Assembly: GCA_018881555.1 (NCBI GenBank)
Contig: JACAXG010000018.1
Coordinates: 1,877,561-1,941,560 of the forward strand
Origin: Amblyornis subalaris
Lineage: Eukaryota; Chordata; Aves; Passeriformes; Ptilonorhynchidae
Length of the DNA stretch: 64,000 nt
Direction: 5' to 3'
Shown: positions 38,001 to 47,750 of the stretch, piece after piece
Layout of the letters: the number at the start of each line of letters is the position of its first letter
Numbering within the stretch: position 1 is the stretch's first letter
The notes under the pieces: model-generated
Told to the model about the DNA's origin: nothing
Database searches by the model: none
The model's input: the letters and a program-made list of their open reading frames with translations, nothing else
Program-made: the position numbers and the translations under genes

Positions 38001-40750
38001 TCCTAGATTCCTATGATTTTAAGGCAGTGAAGTTGTTTTGATTGCCGTTTCTAATATTCCTTGTAAGAACCGTACAGGGAAAAGATCTGGAGACCTCAAA
38101 CTGAAATCAGACCTCAAATGACAGATACTTTATTGACAAATATTGTAAGATGGGTCCCCTGCCAGTCTAGTGTATAATCACTTTTCTAGTTGATGAAAAA
38201 AAGTAGAAACTTTTGAAATGTAATTTAAAAATTGCCATCACCTATCAATGAGTTCTAGGAAAGAGAATGAGATCTACGAAGGGGAGGAGCAAAGGAAATA
38301 GAGGTAGGAGAGAAATTGCTGCAGTTGGTACAGTGGGTATCAGTCTTGCCACAACCCAAATGTGACTCGGTGGCTGAATGGAGAGAGAAGAGGTGATCAC
38401 AACTGATCTTATGTAAAATAAACATCTTAGGTCAGACCTGTTGTTCTTTTGAATCCCACTTCTCCCATTTGATTGTGAAGCAAGCCTGATAAGGAACTCT
38501 CTCATCTCATCATTTTCATACATGTAAAATGTAGGAAGGAAGCTTTATAATTTCTTTATATATAAAGCAAACTGCACTTTGCTTTATATATAAAGTATAG
38601 ATGTGTTTTTAATTCAGCCAGTGCTGAATGTGCTCACTGCTGTCTACGTATAGGCAGGAGTATCATTAGGCAGCATTATCTGAGCATTCAGTGTCTGGGT
38701 TTTTACTCTGCTCTTGTTTTAGGTGGGAGGACTGCAAGGAGTCTCCAGAGGAATGTATGATGGGCCTGTGTATGAAATCCCAGCTACGCCAAAATATGCA
38801 ACTCCTGCACCCTCAACTAAATCCTCCCCTGCCAAAAACCAGCCCCCACCGATCAGAAACCTCCATCAGTCCAATTTCAGCTTATCAGGTAAGTCAGCCT
38901 GACTCGTGAGAAACCTTTTAAAGCCATGAGCCACTGGAGATAAATTTCAATTATAATTACTTTTTAAATAAAACATATGTATGCATATACTTACATGTGT
39001 GTATACATATATATATACACACATATATACATATGTATACACACATATATACATATATATACATATATGTGTGTGTGTGTATATATACACACGCATATAC
39101 AAATATACATATATATACACATACATACATGTTTTTCTGCATTCTTTCTCTAGGAATATTTTACACGTTGCCAAATATTCAAAATGTTTGCAATCTAAAA
39201 TTTTTCTCTGCATCAATCTTTCAATACTATTTACCTGGCCCATTGCAACTAGCTGAGGTCTCTGGTGGATGTGACTGAAGCCCCTTGATGGTGTGTACAG
39301 CTGCTGGCACTTGGGTTCTGGTGCAACCCATGAGCCTCAGACATCTCAGATGCTGCATCACTAGAAACTGCTAGACATGGAAACCTCAACTGTCCTTGTC
39401 CATGGTCATAAACCACGCGCAGAATTTGTTCATATGCAGATTGGAGTATTTCTTATCCTCTGCTCTTGGTACTCAAAATATTTTTCATGGTATGTAGGAA
39501 ACAGACTGGAAAATCATCCTTTGGGGTTGCTGGAAATAATTCTTATCATCTGAAGACAATTACAAGTGTGTCAAACCCTTGTTCTTCAAAAGGCTTCAGC
39601 CCCAGTGGTGAATAATGCCTCCATATGATGTTATGGAAGTCATTGGATTTTCTCCCTTGTTGGAGCTGATGGTGGAGTTTTCCTCCCTGACAGATCCTGT
39701 CTTTAGAAACTAAATGAAACTTGTGGAAGAAAGTCCAAGGAGAGCAAATATTTTAAAAATCCTTCTAGTGAATTGAAGTACATTTTCGCCCATACACCTG
39801 GGAGCATGGTGAGCATATACAGATATATATGAAGCTATACAAAGCAAAAAAAGTGCTTAGAAACTTAACATCTTAGTAATAACCAATAAGTGGGATTTTC
39901 ATAAGCATCTGAAGCTGTGGTTTCACAGTCCACTGCTGGATCTGGTTACTACCAAGGCATCTAGTGCTACAAATTTGATCTGAATGATGCAAACACAAAA
40001 TTAAGCAGAACCAGAGGCTACAGTAACATTTTAAACAGCCCCATACATTTATGGTAGTCTTACATTGCCTTTAGGAAACTGAGTGTGATCAGGCAATATT
40101 TATCCTGTCAGAAAGCTTGCTGTCCCCTTAAGCTAAACCTTTCAGCATTTAAAATGCAGTTTGAAGTGGGTGTGAGTTTACATCAGCTCAGTGCTCATTT
40201 NCTCATGGACTTACAATTGCTAACATCAGATTTACTGTACTGTTGACCCATGGACTCAGTAGGGACATATATTCTAGGTCATTGAGGCACATTTGAAAAA
40301 TCCACTCTGCACACATGTGTTTCGGGGCTTTTTTTGTAGTTAGTAACACTTTTTGTCAGGTCTGATCTCACAAAGGGAAGCCACTCTGTAGGCTGTCATC
40401 GGGTCTTCTTCAAGTCAGTGGAAAACAATTCTCCATGTAGGGTGAGCATCGGTCTGATCCTAAACATTTAATCCCACACTTCTCATTGAAGACAGCTGGA
40501 GCTAGGCACAAAAATGTGCCTTGAAGGTCTCTTTAGCACTGCAGTCAGGCTCAAGAGAAACCCGCTGATGGTGGTGTGAGGGAAGCACAGCCAGGTAAAA
40601 CCTCAGTGCTGATNGTTTATTCCTATTCATAGCTTTGTTTCCTCATTTGCTGTTGCAGGAGCCCAGATTGATGACAACAACCCTCGTCGTACTGGGCACC
40701 GCATCGTGGCACCTCCTGGTGGGCGCTCTAATATTACCAGTCTTGGCTGA
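7950..40750 (+). CDS. CRMP1: CRMP1, collapsin response mediator protein 1 (coding exons 2-14, spliced; exon 1 off window)
   Basis: A cytosolic DPYSL-family phosphoprotein that acts in semaphorin-3A signalling, axon guidance and tubulin/actin dynamics, as homo- and hetero-tetramers with other CRMPs (family knowledge). Thirteen exons of 89, 185, 165, 62, 81, 69, 121, 157, 142, 171, 180, 166 and 92 nt join in frame with GT-AG borders to a TGA at 40748-40750. The 1680 nt plus the usual 13-codon first exon give 572 aa, the normal length. CRMP1 is preferred over DPYSL2, 3 and 4 because of the [22 protein letters not shown] and [11 protein letters not shown] signatures. The fold is amidohydrolase-like, but the metal-binding HxH of true dihydropyrimidinases reads N73-x-Y75, so no hydrolase activity is expected. 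The tail keeps T509, T514, S518 and S522. The promoter and exon 1 are upstream of base 1. Residue numbers assume the short first exon. Confidence 0.97.
8039..13292 (+). other. CRMP1: CRMP1 intron 2
   Basis: 5.25 kb, AT-rich, mostly unique sequence. No recognisable gene, RNA or long repeat. A somewhat GC-richer part lies near 11650-12000. Confidence 0.85.
13293..13477 (+). CDS. CRMP1: CRMP1 exon 3 (residues 43-105)
   Basis: 185 nt from tgtccag to gtgagt. It encodes [19 protein letters not shown] and then [12 protein letters not shown], where the catalytic HxH of dihydropyrimidinases is replaced by N and Y. It closes with [11 protein letters not shown]. The last base pairs with the first two of exon 4 to make Ile. 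Confidence 0.97.
13478..15002 (+). other. CRMP1: CRMP1 intron 3
   Basis: 1.5 kb of unique sequence. The open frames in it have no homology I recognise. Nothing else seen. Confidence 0.85.
15003..15167 (+). CDS. CRMP1: CRMP1 exon 4 (residues 105-160)
   Basis: 165 nt preceded by ctgtttttcag and followed by gttagt. It encodes [20 protein letters not shown], then [18 protein letters not shown]. The reading frame continues into exon 5 across a split Gly codon. Confidence 0.97.
15168..20138 (+). other. CRMP1: CRMP1 intron 4
   Basis: 5.0 kb of unique sequence, including a short GT run near 18949-18957. Nothing recognisable. Confidence 0.85.
20139..20200 (+). CDS. CRMP1: CRMP1 exon 5 (residues 160-180)
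   Basis: 62 nt starting after ggaacag and ending before gtattg. It encodes [20 protein letters not shown] and Gln, matching CRMP1 with one conservative change. It ends on a codon boundary. Confidence 0.96.
20201..21841 (+). other. CRMP1: CRMP1 intron 5
   Basis: 1.6 kb of unique sequence, with nothing recognisable. Confidence 0.85.
21842..21922 (+). CDS. CRMP1: CRMP1 exon 6 (residues 181-207)
   Basis: 81 nt, phase 0 at both ends, acceptor acctgcag and donor gtaagt. It encodes [20 protein letters not shown], then NGDLIAQ. The VHAENGD core is shared by all CRMPs. Confidence 0.97.
21923..25168 (+). other. CRMP1: CRMP1 intron 6 (tandem duplication; longest open frame)
   Basis: 3.2 kb. It contains a 188-codon open frame at 22454-23020 with no recognised homology, an AT-rich stretch at about 23270-24070, and an exact 38-bp tandem duplication at 24107-24184. 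Confidence 0.85.
24107..24184. repeat. Exact 38-bp tandem duplication
   Basis: The unit beginning TTGACTGATTGCAGCAAAGG occurs at 24107-24144 and again, without a mismatch, at 24145-24182, followed by TT of a third copy. The identity suggests a recent duplication. Confidence 0.93.
25169..25237 (+). CDS. CRMP1: CRMP1 exon 7 (residues 208-230)
   Basis: 69 nt, phase 0 at both ends, acceptor gttgcag and donor gtaaga. It encodes [19 protein letters not shown] followed by RPEE. The HALS form points to CRMP1; paralogs usually have HVLS. Confidence 0.97.
25238..27272 (+). other. CRMP1: CRMP1 intron 7
   Basis: 2.0 kb of unique sequence, with nothing recognisable beyond chance open frames. Confidence 0.85.
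27273..27393 (+). CDS. CRMP1: CRMP1 exon 8 (residues 231-271)
   Basis: 121 nt after ttttcctcag, donor gtaagt. It encodes [20 protein letters not shown], then [20 protein letters not shown]. The final G is completed by exon 9 to give Gly. Confidence 0.97.
27394..28480 (+). other. CRMP1: CRMP1 intron 8
   Basis: 1.1 kb with a T-run near 27425-27439. No gene or repeat recognised. Confidence 0.85.
28481..28637 (+). CDS. CRMP1: CRMP1 exon 9 (residues 271-323)
   Basis: 157 nt after tttctccaag (an A at -3, slightly weak) and before gtaaga. It encodes [20 protein letters not shown], then [20 protein letters not shown]. It ends with TG, completed to Cys by exon 10. A strong unused acceptor lies 25 nt into the following intron. 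Confidence 0.97.
28638..32900 (+). other. CRMP1: CRMP1 intron 9 (decoy acceptor, small tandem repeat, antisense open frame)
   Basis: 4.3 kb. It contains a strong unused acceptor at 28661-28662, a 20-bp tandem repeat at 30792-30839, and a protein-like 62-codon minus-strand open frame at 32550-32738. Several single 'n' bases cluster here. Confidence 0.85.
30792..30839. repeat. 20-bp tandem repeat, 2.4 copies
   Basis: TTTTCCACAGGAAGTGTTGA occurs at 30792-30811 and 30812-30831, with a partial third copy (TTTTCCAC) at 30832-30839. No mismatches. Confidence 0.92.
32901..33042 (+). CDS. CRMP1: CRMP1 exon 10 (residues 323-370)
   Basis: 142 nt after aactccacag, donor gtaagt. It encodes [20 protein letters not shown] and then [20 protein letters not shown]. 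The GSGHCPYST stretch is specific to CRMP1; paralogs have GSAHC. Confidence 0.97.
33043..34664 (+). other. CRMP1: CRMP1 intron 10
   Basis: 1.6 kb of unique sequence with a short CACACTCA-type stretch near 33632-33650. Nothing else. Confidence 0.85.
34665..34835 (+). CDS. CRMP1: CRMP1 exon 11 (residues 371-427)
   Basis: 171 nt, phase 0, acceptor tttttag and donor gtaagg. It encodes [20 protein letters not shown], then [20 protein letters not shown]. The DADVVIWDP form again matches CRMP1. Confidence 0.97.
34836..36074 (+). other. CRMP1: CRMP1 intron 11
   Basis: 1.2 kb of unique sequence, with nothing recognisable. Confidence 0.85.
36075..36254 (+). CDS. CRMP1: CRMP1 exon 12 (residues 428-487)
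   Basis: 180 nt, phase 0, acceptor gatcctcag with a short pyrimidine tract, donor gtaatg. It encodes [20 protein letters not shown], then [20 protein letters not shown], and ends [11 protein letters not shown]. Confidence 0.97.
36255..38722 (+). other. CRMP1: CRMP1 intron 12 (paired AT palindromes near 3' end)
   Basis: 2.5 kb. The only structure seen is a pair of identical 14-nt palindromes at 38554-38567 and 38582-38595, about 130 nt before exon 13. Confidence 0.85.
38554..38595. repeat. Two identical 14-nt palindromes 28 nt apart
   Basis: CTTTATATATAAAG occurs twice, separated by a 14-nt spacer. Each copy is self-complementary and contains TTATATATAA, which fits the MEF2 consensus YTAWWWWTAR. 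Binding is not shown by the sequence alone. Confidence 0.85.
38723..38888 (+). CDS. CRMP1: CRMP1 exon 13 (residues 488-543), phosphorylated tail
   Basis: 166 nt after cttgttttag, donor gtaagt. It begins [20 protein letters not shown] and continues [18 protein letters not shown]. Using 572-aa numbering, T509-P, T514-P, S518 and S522-P are present; these are the GSK3 and Cdk5 target positions known in CRMPs. It ends with [11 protein letters not shown]. Confidence 0.96.
38889..40658 (+). other. CRMP1: CRMP1 intron 13 (TA/CA microsatellite)
   Basis: 1.8 kb with the microsatellite at about 38976-39131. The rest is unique sequence with no gene seen. Confidence 0.85.
38976..39131. repeat. Compound TA/CA/TG microsatellite
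   Basis: About 155 bp of alternating purine-pyrimidine DNA made of TATACA, CACATA and a central GTGTGTGTGTGTATATATACACAC block. Open frames crossing it (Tyr/Ile/His/Thr repeats) are artefacts. The central part is self-complementary. Confidence 0.95.
40659..40750 (+). CDS. CRMP1: CRMP1 exon 14 (residues 543-572 and stop)
   Basis: 92 nt after tgttgcag, ending with TGA. It encodes [20 protein letters not shown] followed by GRSNITSLG, the conserved CRMP C-terminus. Confidence 0.97.
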
Positions 40751-40856
40751 AAAATGATGATGGACAGAAACACAAGGATGAAGGATCATGGGAATAATGT
40801 CCGTTCCCTTCAATATCTGTGTTATTGAGCCCACAGTTTTATTTGGTACTAATGGA

Positions 40857-40862
40857 AATAAA
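40857..40862 (+). other. CRMP1: CRMP1 proximal polyadenylation signal
   Basis: A canonical AATAAA 107 nt after the CRMP1 stop, followed about 16 nt later by a run of 20 T (40879-40898), the expected U-rich downstream element. Another AATAAA at 41662-41667 could serve a longer 3' UTR. Confidence 0.6.
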
Positions 40863-41930
40863 AACTGAAATGTCTTTCTTTTTTTTTTTTTTTTTTTTGT
40901 ATAGAAAGAGGTGATAATAGTGTGGTGTGTTTGCTTGGAACTACTTGCCTCACAATTGTGCTTTCATGCCATAGTCACCTTAAAGCATGGTGCTTCCATT
41001 GCCCCTTTAGTGACTACAGGTTTTAGCTTTGTCTCGTAACTGAATGATGGTTCCTTTGCACCCTTTCGCTGTATTAGAGTAGTTAATGCATGTTACTGAG
41101 TTATTTATGCAAGTTGCATTCTGTGAGTGAGTCCCTTTAGAACACATTGCCAACAATTGACTAGACACAATGCCAAGATTAATGTCTGTATTTGAGAAAC
41201 ACCACCAAAAACACTTATGAAGGAAGAAAATGGCCATCTCGAAAGTAAGCAGTAGAGTAGTATAGGCAGCTTCTGTTTAATCTTTAATTTATTATAAACC
41301 CAAGAAGACTTCTCTGAGACACAGAAAATCATCGGGACACGTAAGGACAAATGGTCTCCGTAGCACCTGTCTGTTCCCACTCGGTACATTCCAAGTCTGT
41401 GTCCTTCTTGTTTCCGTTTTAGACAGAGCCATAATTTTTACATACCAATGCCATTGCCACCCCTGCAGGGATTTCTCCACCTGGGCAGTAGTGCTCTCCT
41501 TCTGCATGAGATTTTTGGTACTTACAGATAATCCAAGTTGCTGTCGGATTTTTAAAGTTTTTTGTACAAATTTTTTCCTTTGTAATCACATGCATTTTTA
41601 CTTACTCTACCGTATCAAGATCTACTAGTTGTGGTTCAATTTCTGAATTCAAAGCTTGTGAAATAAAGGAAATTAATTGATGGGTAAGCGTCTTCCTCTG
41701 CTTTCCTGTGCTGTGACTCAATGATTGAAAATTTGGAATGGAGAAACTCAAGAGAAATTGTTTCAGGTTTACATCATGCAATAGAGGGAACCCCCTTAGA
41801 TCACAAGTGTTCAATGTGTAGATGTCTGCATATGCATACTCTAGCATGATATAGTGTGTCTTAACAGAGCTCACAGTAAAAATGTACTTACTAAAAATTG
41901 TACTTACTATTGACTAAAATGTACTTATTA

Positions 41931-41989
41931 ATGGTTGGATTCGATCTGAGAGGTCTTTTCCAACCTTAACAATTCTGCAATTCTATGAC
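41931..41989 (+). mobile_element. CR1 LINE 3'-terminal fragment
   Basis: Contains ATGGTTGGATTCGATCTGAG and AGGTCTTTTCCAACCTTAAC, then degenerate copies of the 8-bp ATTCTATG tail. This is the conserved CR1 3' end of birds. About 60 bp remain, so it is severely 5'-truncated. Short GTACTTACTA-type repeats lie just upstream (41880-41930). Confidence 0.85.
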
Positions 41990-44900
41990 ATTGCAGCTGC
42001 CTCAGTTTTGGCCAAATGAGACCTAAAGTAACTTTCTCTCAAGACCTTCAGGTCTACATCTTATTTGCCTGAACTGATAATTCATTGCTATCACTTTCAT
42101 CTGTAGTACAGAACCAGTACCCAGTGCTCCAGCTTGACCTAAGCTGTATTTGACTTTATACTGGTTTTCTCTGCTGACTGATCCAAGACAGTATCCAGGC
42201 ATGGCATGAATATGACAGGCTGCAGGTAAGGTGAGGAAAGTGGATGTGAATTCTCTTGAGAGTGAAAGAAGTTTTTTCTCCTTGTCTTTCTGATTCACTC
42301 ACTATGTAAAGAAACAGTATTTCCTGTCACTTTTTGCTTGTAGCATTGTGTTGCAAATGCTGTGGGAGGTGTGGGCTGCAGTGGAGTTGGGCGTTACGAG
42401 ATTAAGCAGGTCAGCAAAACATCTCCCCCTTTGTCCACACTAGAAAGCTGCAGCAGGACAAGTCTTGTAGCAGCATGGTGCTACTAGAGTGGTTTTATCA
42501 GCTGCGATGCTTGACCACTTAGCACCTGTCCATCCCATCCACAGGTGTTGGCACAGACCATGTGGTGCATGTGGGATATAAAAGTTTTGGGAAGTAGCCT
42601 GAAGCCTGTCATTCTGAAGCTGGTATGTCATCACCTCCAGCTTGCCTGGGAAAGGAACTGCTACCCTGGAAAACTCCATTTGGGTCAGCTTGATCTGAAA
42701 CCTGGCAGCAGAGCTGGTCTGAACAGCCAGTCTTTCCTTTGGCTTTGACCTGAACCAGTGCAGAGACATTGCAATTCAGTCTGCAGTGAACCGACTTGGT
42801 TGCTCCCAAAAAAAGAGGAAAATAAAGCTTTCCATGAACAATCTCTTCTGCTAAGAATCCAAATTCATGCTGCTTATTGCCTGGAGACTGCCCTCATCTC
42901 CAGGCTTCCTTGCTCATTTTGTGGTTCAGATATTTTATATCATATGAATTAAAATAAATTGCTCACTTGGTGGTTCAGGTTTTTTATAAGGAAGTAAAAT
43001 AACACTAGCAGAGAACCCTGAGGACAACCTGCCCTGGAATAACCTACTGCCTAGCAGGTAAGGCAATCCTGAAATGCTAAGTCTCCCATCTGTGCTGTCC
43101 TATTCCAACCCAGTTGCTGTGAGTGTTGACAGCCAGCAACAGTTGTGGTGATGTAATCCTGACAGTAGAAATACAGCTGGTTTGTGAAGCTATGTGGCAA
43201 ATTTGACAGCGTGAAAATTTCAGAACTGCTGGTTACAATTTCCCTAGTGCTTTTCTTGCATCCTTTTGTGCAAGTAGCAGTGGTTGCTCATCTCCAAATA
43301 AAACGTCCATTCAATATATGAGGCTTGTCACACTTGAGGTAGCAGAAATGATCGTTGTGTAACTAGTGTTGAGATTCCACTTTCCCTACACACTTAACAG
43401 CATCCTAAACCAAAGAACCCTTTGCCTACAAGCTAGTGGAAGATCCACTGCTAACATGCGTATATCTTTTCACAGTGAAGTGTCTGTGAATAAATACTTG
43501 TGGGTGTTTTGAGAGTCATTTCATGGTTCAGCGCTTCTGTGTGAACAAGACTGTGCCTGTCAGGTCAATGTGACTCTCCTAGGATGTCTCCAAGAAGAAA
43601 TATCCTAAGCCCCTGCAGCCTGGCTGCTGTTGTTACGGCCCTGCTGAGAGGCAGCCTGCAGGAAGCCTGTGGATCCTGAGCTGTGTCTCACTAGGTGAGG
43701 TGAAGGATGCCTCACTTGGATGGTTACTGTGATTCCATCACAGAGATGGCGTGTTCCATTGTTAATGAAGGGTTAAACAAAGCAAGGTAAGTGGTGCTTC
43801 TCTTACCACCTGGAGGCTATTTCATAGCAATGTCCCTGCCCCTACATCACTAACCTGTTCTCAAAAACCAGTAAGGAAAATGTGGATTAGCTGGTGAACC
43901 CAAGTNTATGCAGCAGAATAGGAAACTGTACTTGAGTTTGCTCCCTTGNAGGAACACCAAGCTGGGAGATGTTCAGGTTGTGGACTCAAGAGTGGGGAAC
44001 TGCTGTTAACTACAGCTGGAAGCGGTGTGGAGCTTTCATGCTTTCTGAATCGTCAAGCTGCTAAAAATTTGCAGCAGGCTATGACCTTTTAATATCTGAT
44101 GTAGCTCTAATGTAAAACTGGTTCTTCCCTACTGGTATTTGCAGTCTGCTTAAAATCAGTCCCTATGACCAGCCTGGGAACTATCTTTGTCAGTCAAGTG
44201 ATGTGGAAGAGAAGGTTGAATCTATGGATTTTTTTCCTGAGTGATGTTTGGACCAGTTTTTCTTGTGTTACAGTGGCGTGTTTAAATTCTAGTGTTTGTA
44301 GCAAAGCCTGCTAATTATGATGCTAAGACTTTACCAAAACTGNCAACTGTCCCAGCCTGTAAGTGTACCTCTTGGCAGTATATTGGTATTTGTCCTCAAG
44401 GCCTAAAATCTCAGAGTAGACCAGGTCAGATGACCATCTGCTCTGGGTTCCAGTAGCCAACACCACAGTCTCGGAGGACAGAACAGCAAACATACAATGC
44501 TAATCTTCCTCTGAGTGTTTGCTTCATTTCCAGTGCTTGTAATTTCTTGAGAAGCAGCAGCATCTTCATATTCTGTAGCTCTCATTGAATTTTTCTGCCA
44601 TGCATTTGCCAAGGTGTTTTTAAANCCAAGTAAAATCCTGCCATTTATGGCTTTCTGGGGCAAGGAATTGCACAGGTAAATGCACAATGGCAAAGTGTTG
44701 ATTTAGTCCTCTCGGCACCAGCTATTTCTTGCCAGTTAGACCTGGCATGGTCCTCATAGACCTCACATGGCAACAGCCTTGCAGANTCAAAGGGGTGGCA
44801 AGCAGAATTTGCTGTAGTTTTCCAGGATTTCATCTTCTTGACATAAACACTTGTCCAAGGAAAACTTTTTAGTGTACGAAAGATCTACTCAGGTATCTGT

Positions 44901-46014
44901 CTATCTGTGCATGTAGATATACAATGGCATTAATAACAGTGTAGGTGTTACATTAAAAAAAATTAAAAGTTAAAAATATGGCAAATCTGCACGATGGAGG
45001 CAACTACATAATTAGAATACCAGTCTGGAATAGCAATTATTTAATTCAAGTTGTAGATTAATCCTGTGTAATTGTCAAGGATCTCTAGGTACAAAAATAT
45101 GTGTATTTTCATTCCAGGCTCAACAGAACGTTAGATTTTGCATTTTTTTAAATTTTGGTTCAGGAAGTGTCCATGAATTCAGTGCTTGCATCTGAATTTT
45201 CANTTCCCTTAAAAATTTAGGGATGTCTGAAGGCACCACGTTCTTATTTCCTGCTCTCTGCACATGCTACTAAGCTATTAATCATTATTCTTCTAGTCTG
45301 GGTAAAAAAAATTAAATCTCATTCATCTAAACACACTGATTTTAGGATAGTTTTTCATCATGGTTATGATGAACTTTGCACAAACTTTCCAGATAAATTT
45401 CAGTCATGGCAGTGAGGGATACTGGGAGAGGGGTGTATGGGAGATGGAATAATGTTACCCTTGATGTTTACAAAAAGGGAGAAAAAAGGTATGACATTTT
45501 CCCCTAAATTTCTGCAGCGTTTTTGATATGTACGTATCTGCAAAGCATGATCAAAGCTCCATGTTATACTTTCCAGAATAAAATAGAGAGTGCTTTATAG
45601 ATTTACACTATAAACCGATTGTTTTGAGCTGTGATGGTGCCTAGGTATCCCATTTTCCCCCATTCTGAGTCTATGATCTATAATATAACATAAAAGTTCA
45701 GCAGTACTTAACTGCAAAGCAATTGCTCTGAGCTTTGTTTGGTATTTTCTACACTTGTTTCTTGCTCCAATTAAACTCCGTCTTGTTCAACACCTGCCTC
45801 ACTCACCAGTGATAGCAAGTGTCATGCTATGCATGACATCAGCACATGACATTAAAAGGGAACTCAGTGTATCCATGGAGAAACTCAAGGAGACTGAAGA
45901 CCCTAACGGGGGCAAGTGTCGTGGGTATTTTACCAGGAAATTGCTAATGTGACCATGGGAGAAGAGAAGAAAGGTCTGTGAAACTCCATCCCAGGAAAGT
46001 CAGGCAGATGGAAG

Positions 46015-46375
46015 GCTGGGAGGTGCCCGCACCCGCGCCTGGGGGGACTCGCGGGGATCCCACCGCGCACAGNGACTCTCCCTGGCTCCTTCCCGGGACT
46101 CCCCGCCCGCCTCCACCAGCGAGGGGATGGAAATGCCGCGANCTGCCCGGGAGAGGGCACTGCTGCCCTGCTTTAGGGATAATCTGAACCTTTGCGCTTT
46201 TCCAATGCCGAGAAAAAGCCATTTCAGGCCGGTCTAGCCAAAGGAGAGCACCGGGGAGACTCCGCTTGTGTAATTAGAGACCTGCTCGGGTGATCAGAGA
46301 GCTGCTCGGCGATTATGCTGCACCCTAAGTGTGACGGGAGCCACTGCTGCGCTGAGGGGTTTAGAGCATCATCGG
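46015..46375. other. Orphan CpG-rich patch between convergent genes
   Basis: I count 25 CpG dinucleotides in 46021-46380, far above the surrounding AT-rich DNA, with strong G+C content in the first half (46020-46160). It is several hundred bases beyond the EVC 3' end and 5 kb from CRMP1's, with no recognised exon. It could be a promoter for an unannotated transcript, an enhancer, or a relic. Two single 'n' bases lie inside. Confidence 0.7.
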
Positions 46376-46779
46376 CTCTAATGGTAACAATTTCCCTCTT
46401 GCCATGGGTACAGAGAGCAGCAAGAGTTAAGATATTTAATCCGATGTAAATAGGTTGCTTCTGTTACAAAAAACCACAAACAAACAAAGCCACCACCAAC
46501 AACAACAAAAAAGGGAGAACAAGCAGTAACTAAAATGTCCAGACTGGGAAGGCAGAGAGACCATAGAGCCCAGTACTGAAATACCAGAATCAAATGCTTG
46601 AAGAGGTATAATTTAGAAAAATTTTGTTTTACAACACTTGAGGTGAAAAGTAACTATTTAAAAATTGTGTGTAACATGCCTGGTGAACTCATTTGTGTGG
46701 CAGCACTTTTGTCTGAGGCAAACTGCATAACTGATGCAGTATTTTCCATCCTGCAGCATTTTCATTAGCAAAATACATG

Positions 46780-46848
46780 TTTATTGTTAAAAAGGCAGAA
46801 TACTTCCACTTCATGAAAGCTGTAAGATTGCTTAAGGGGCAATTTATT
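46780..46848 (-). other. EVC: EVC candidate polyadenylation signals
   Basis: On the minus strand, AATAAA occurs at 46848-46843 and again at 46785-46780. The first is about 820 nt beyond the EVC stop codon, and I saw no canonical signal closer to the stop. Confidence 0.5.
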
Positions 46849-47668
46849 ACACAATACAGGTGCTCTGTACAGCCAGTAAGAATTAACTGCTTTGCATAAC
46901 AAGAATTCCCATAGGAAACATAATGAGCGTAACAAAGTATGTTGGAAACAAAAAGAGGCATCTTGGGAAGAAGACTACAAACTGAAGTATAAAAAATGAA
47001 AGAGTAAATCAGTTTTGTCNCATTTTTTCTGGAAGCAATAATTTGAAATCTGAGACAAAGGCAGAGAAATATATATAAAAATCTTTGTACAAATTTTAAA
47101 AAGCATATATAGGCCTGGAAGCACAAAAATGTAACAAAAGAGAGACCAAATGTCATCTTTTGATGTACCAATACCATCTGAAGTCTGTTTANATGTTCTT
47201 TACATTTTTACCTCTTTTTGTTAGGCCAAAGTGGCAATCACAAAATATTAAGACTTAATGTACCACATCTAGAGCTCAAAAGTAAATGGTACATCACTAT
47301 CGTGATGAAACTTTACCGAGATACACCAAACTGGGCCTAGTGTGTATCTGTTCTCCTACAAGTGCACTTTCCTCAGGTATATTCCAAATCTAAAACGATC
47401 TCCCCTCCATATTACCCAAGCAATCTCCAGNAGTTTGTATTAAAGACTTCCTTGTTCCCCTTTGGCAAAACCAAGAGGGAATGTGTTATTAACAGCTAAA
47501 GGAAGTTGGGATTGATTCTTGGTCTGCAGCTAAAAAAGATTTATCGGTTATTATTGATTTTCTTCGTTGTTCCTCAGCAAAGCAGCTCCGTAAGTACCTA
47601 CAGCTGCTGAGATTCCCCAGAAGAATGCTTTGGTACACTGTATTCAGACAGTCATATAAAGGCTTTTA
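46849..47668 (-). other. EVC: EVC 3' untranslated region (inferred)
   Basis: Runs from the EVC stop codon to the first canonical poly(A) signal. AT-rich, with no recognised element. The long minus-strand open frame at 46689-47177 looks like low-complexity chance. Confidence 0.5.
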
Positions 47669-47750
47669 CTACCTGCTGCCTTTCTTTTTTAACATCTTTG
47701 AGTTTTTCCTTGATTCAGTCTCCCCTTCTTGTGAACTCTGTAACATTTCT
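47669..47750 (-). CDS. EVC: EVC terminal coding exon
   Basis: Acceptor attctttcag. It encodes (R)[20 protein letters not shown] followed by KKKGSR and TAG. The human end is GDSGNSKKMLKRRSNL, so NSK, ML and the basic terminus are conserved. Phase agrees with the preceding exon. Confidence 0.9.

Larger units (their letters stand above)
40751..47668. other. Intergenic region between convergent CRMP1 and EVC, with both 3' UTRs
   Basis: 6.9 kb between the two stop codons. It holds CRMP1 poly(A) signals at 40857 and possibly 41662, a CR1 tail at 41931-41989, an isolated CpG-rich patch at 46015-46375, and candidate EVC poly(A) signals at 46780-46848. No third gene was recognised. Confidence 0.85.

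Noticed and set aside
38947..39278. Overlapping open frames on both strands rich in Tyr, Ile, His, Thr and Val
   Set aside because: They are translations of the TA/CA microsatellite.
46689..47177. 162-codon minus-strand open frame, very hydrophobic
   Set aside because: It lies in the inferred EVC 3' UTR, runs past the candidate poly(A) signals, and consists of Phe/Leu/Ile/Cys from T-rich DNA. No domain recognised.
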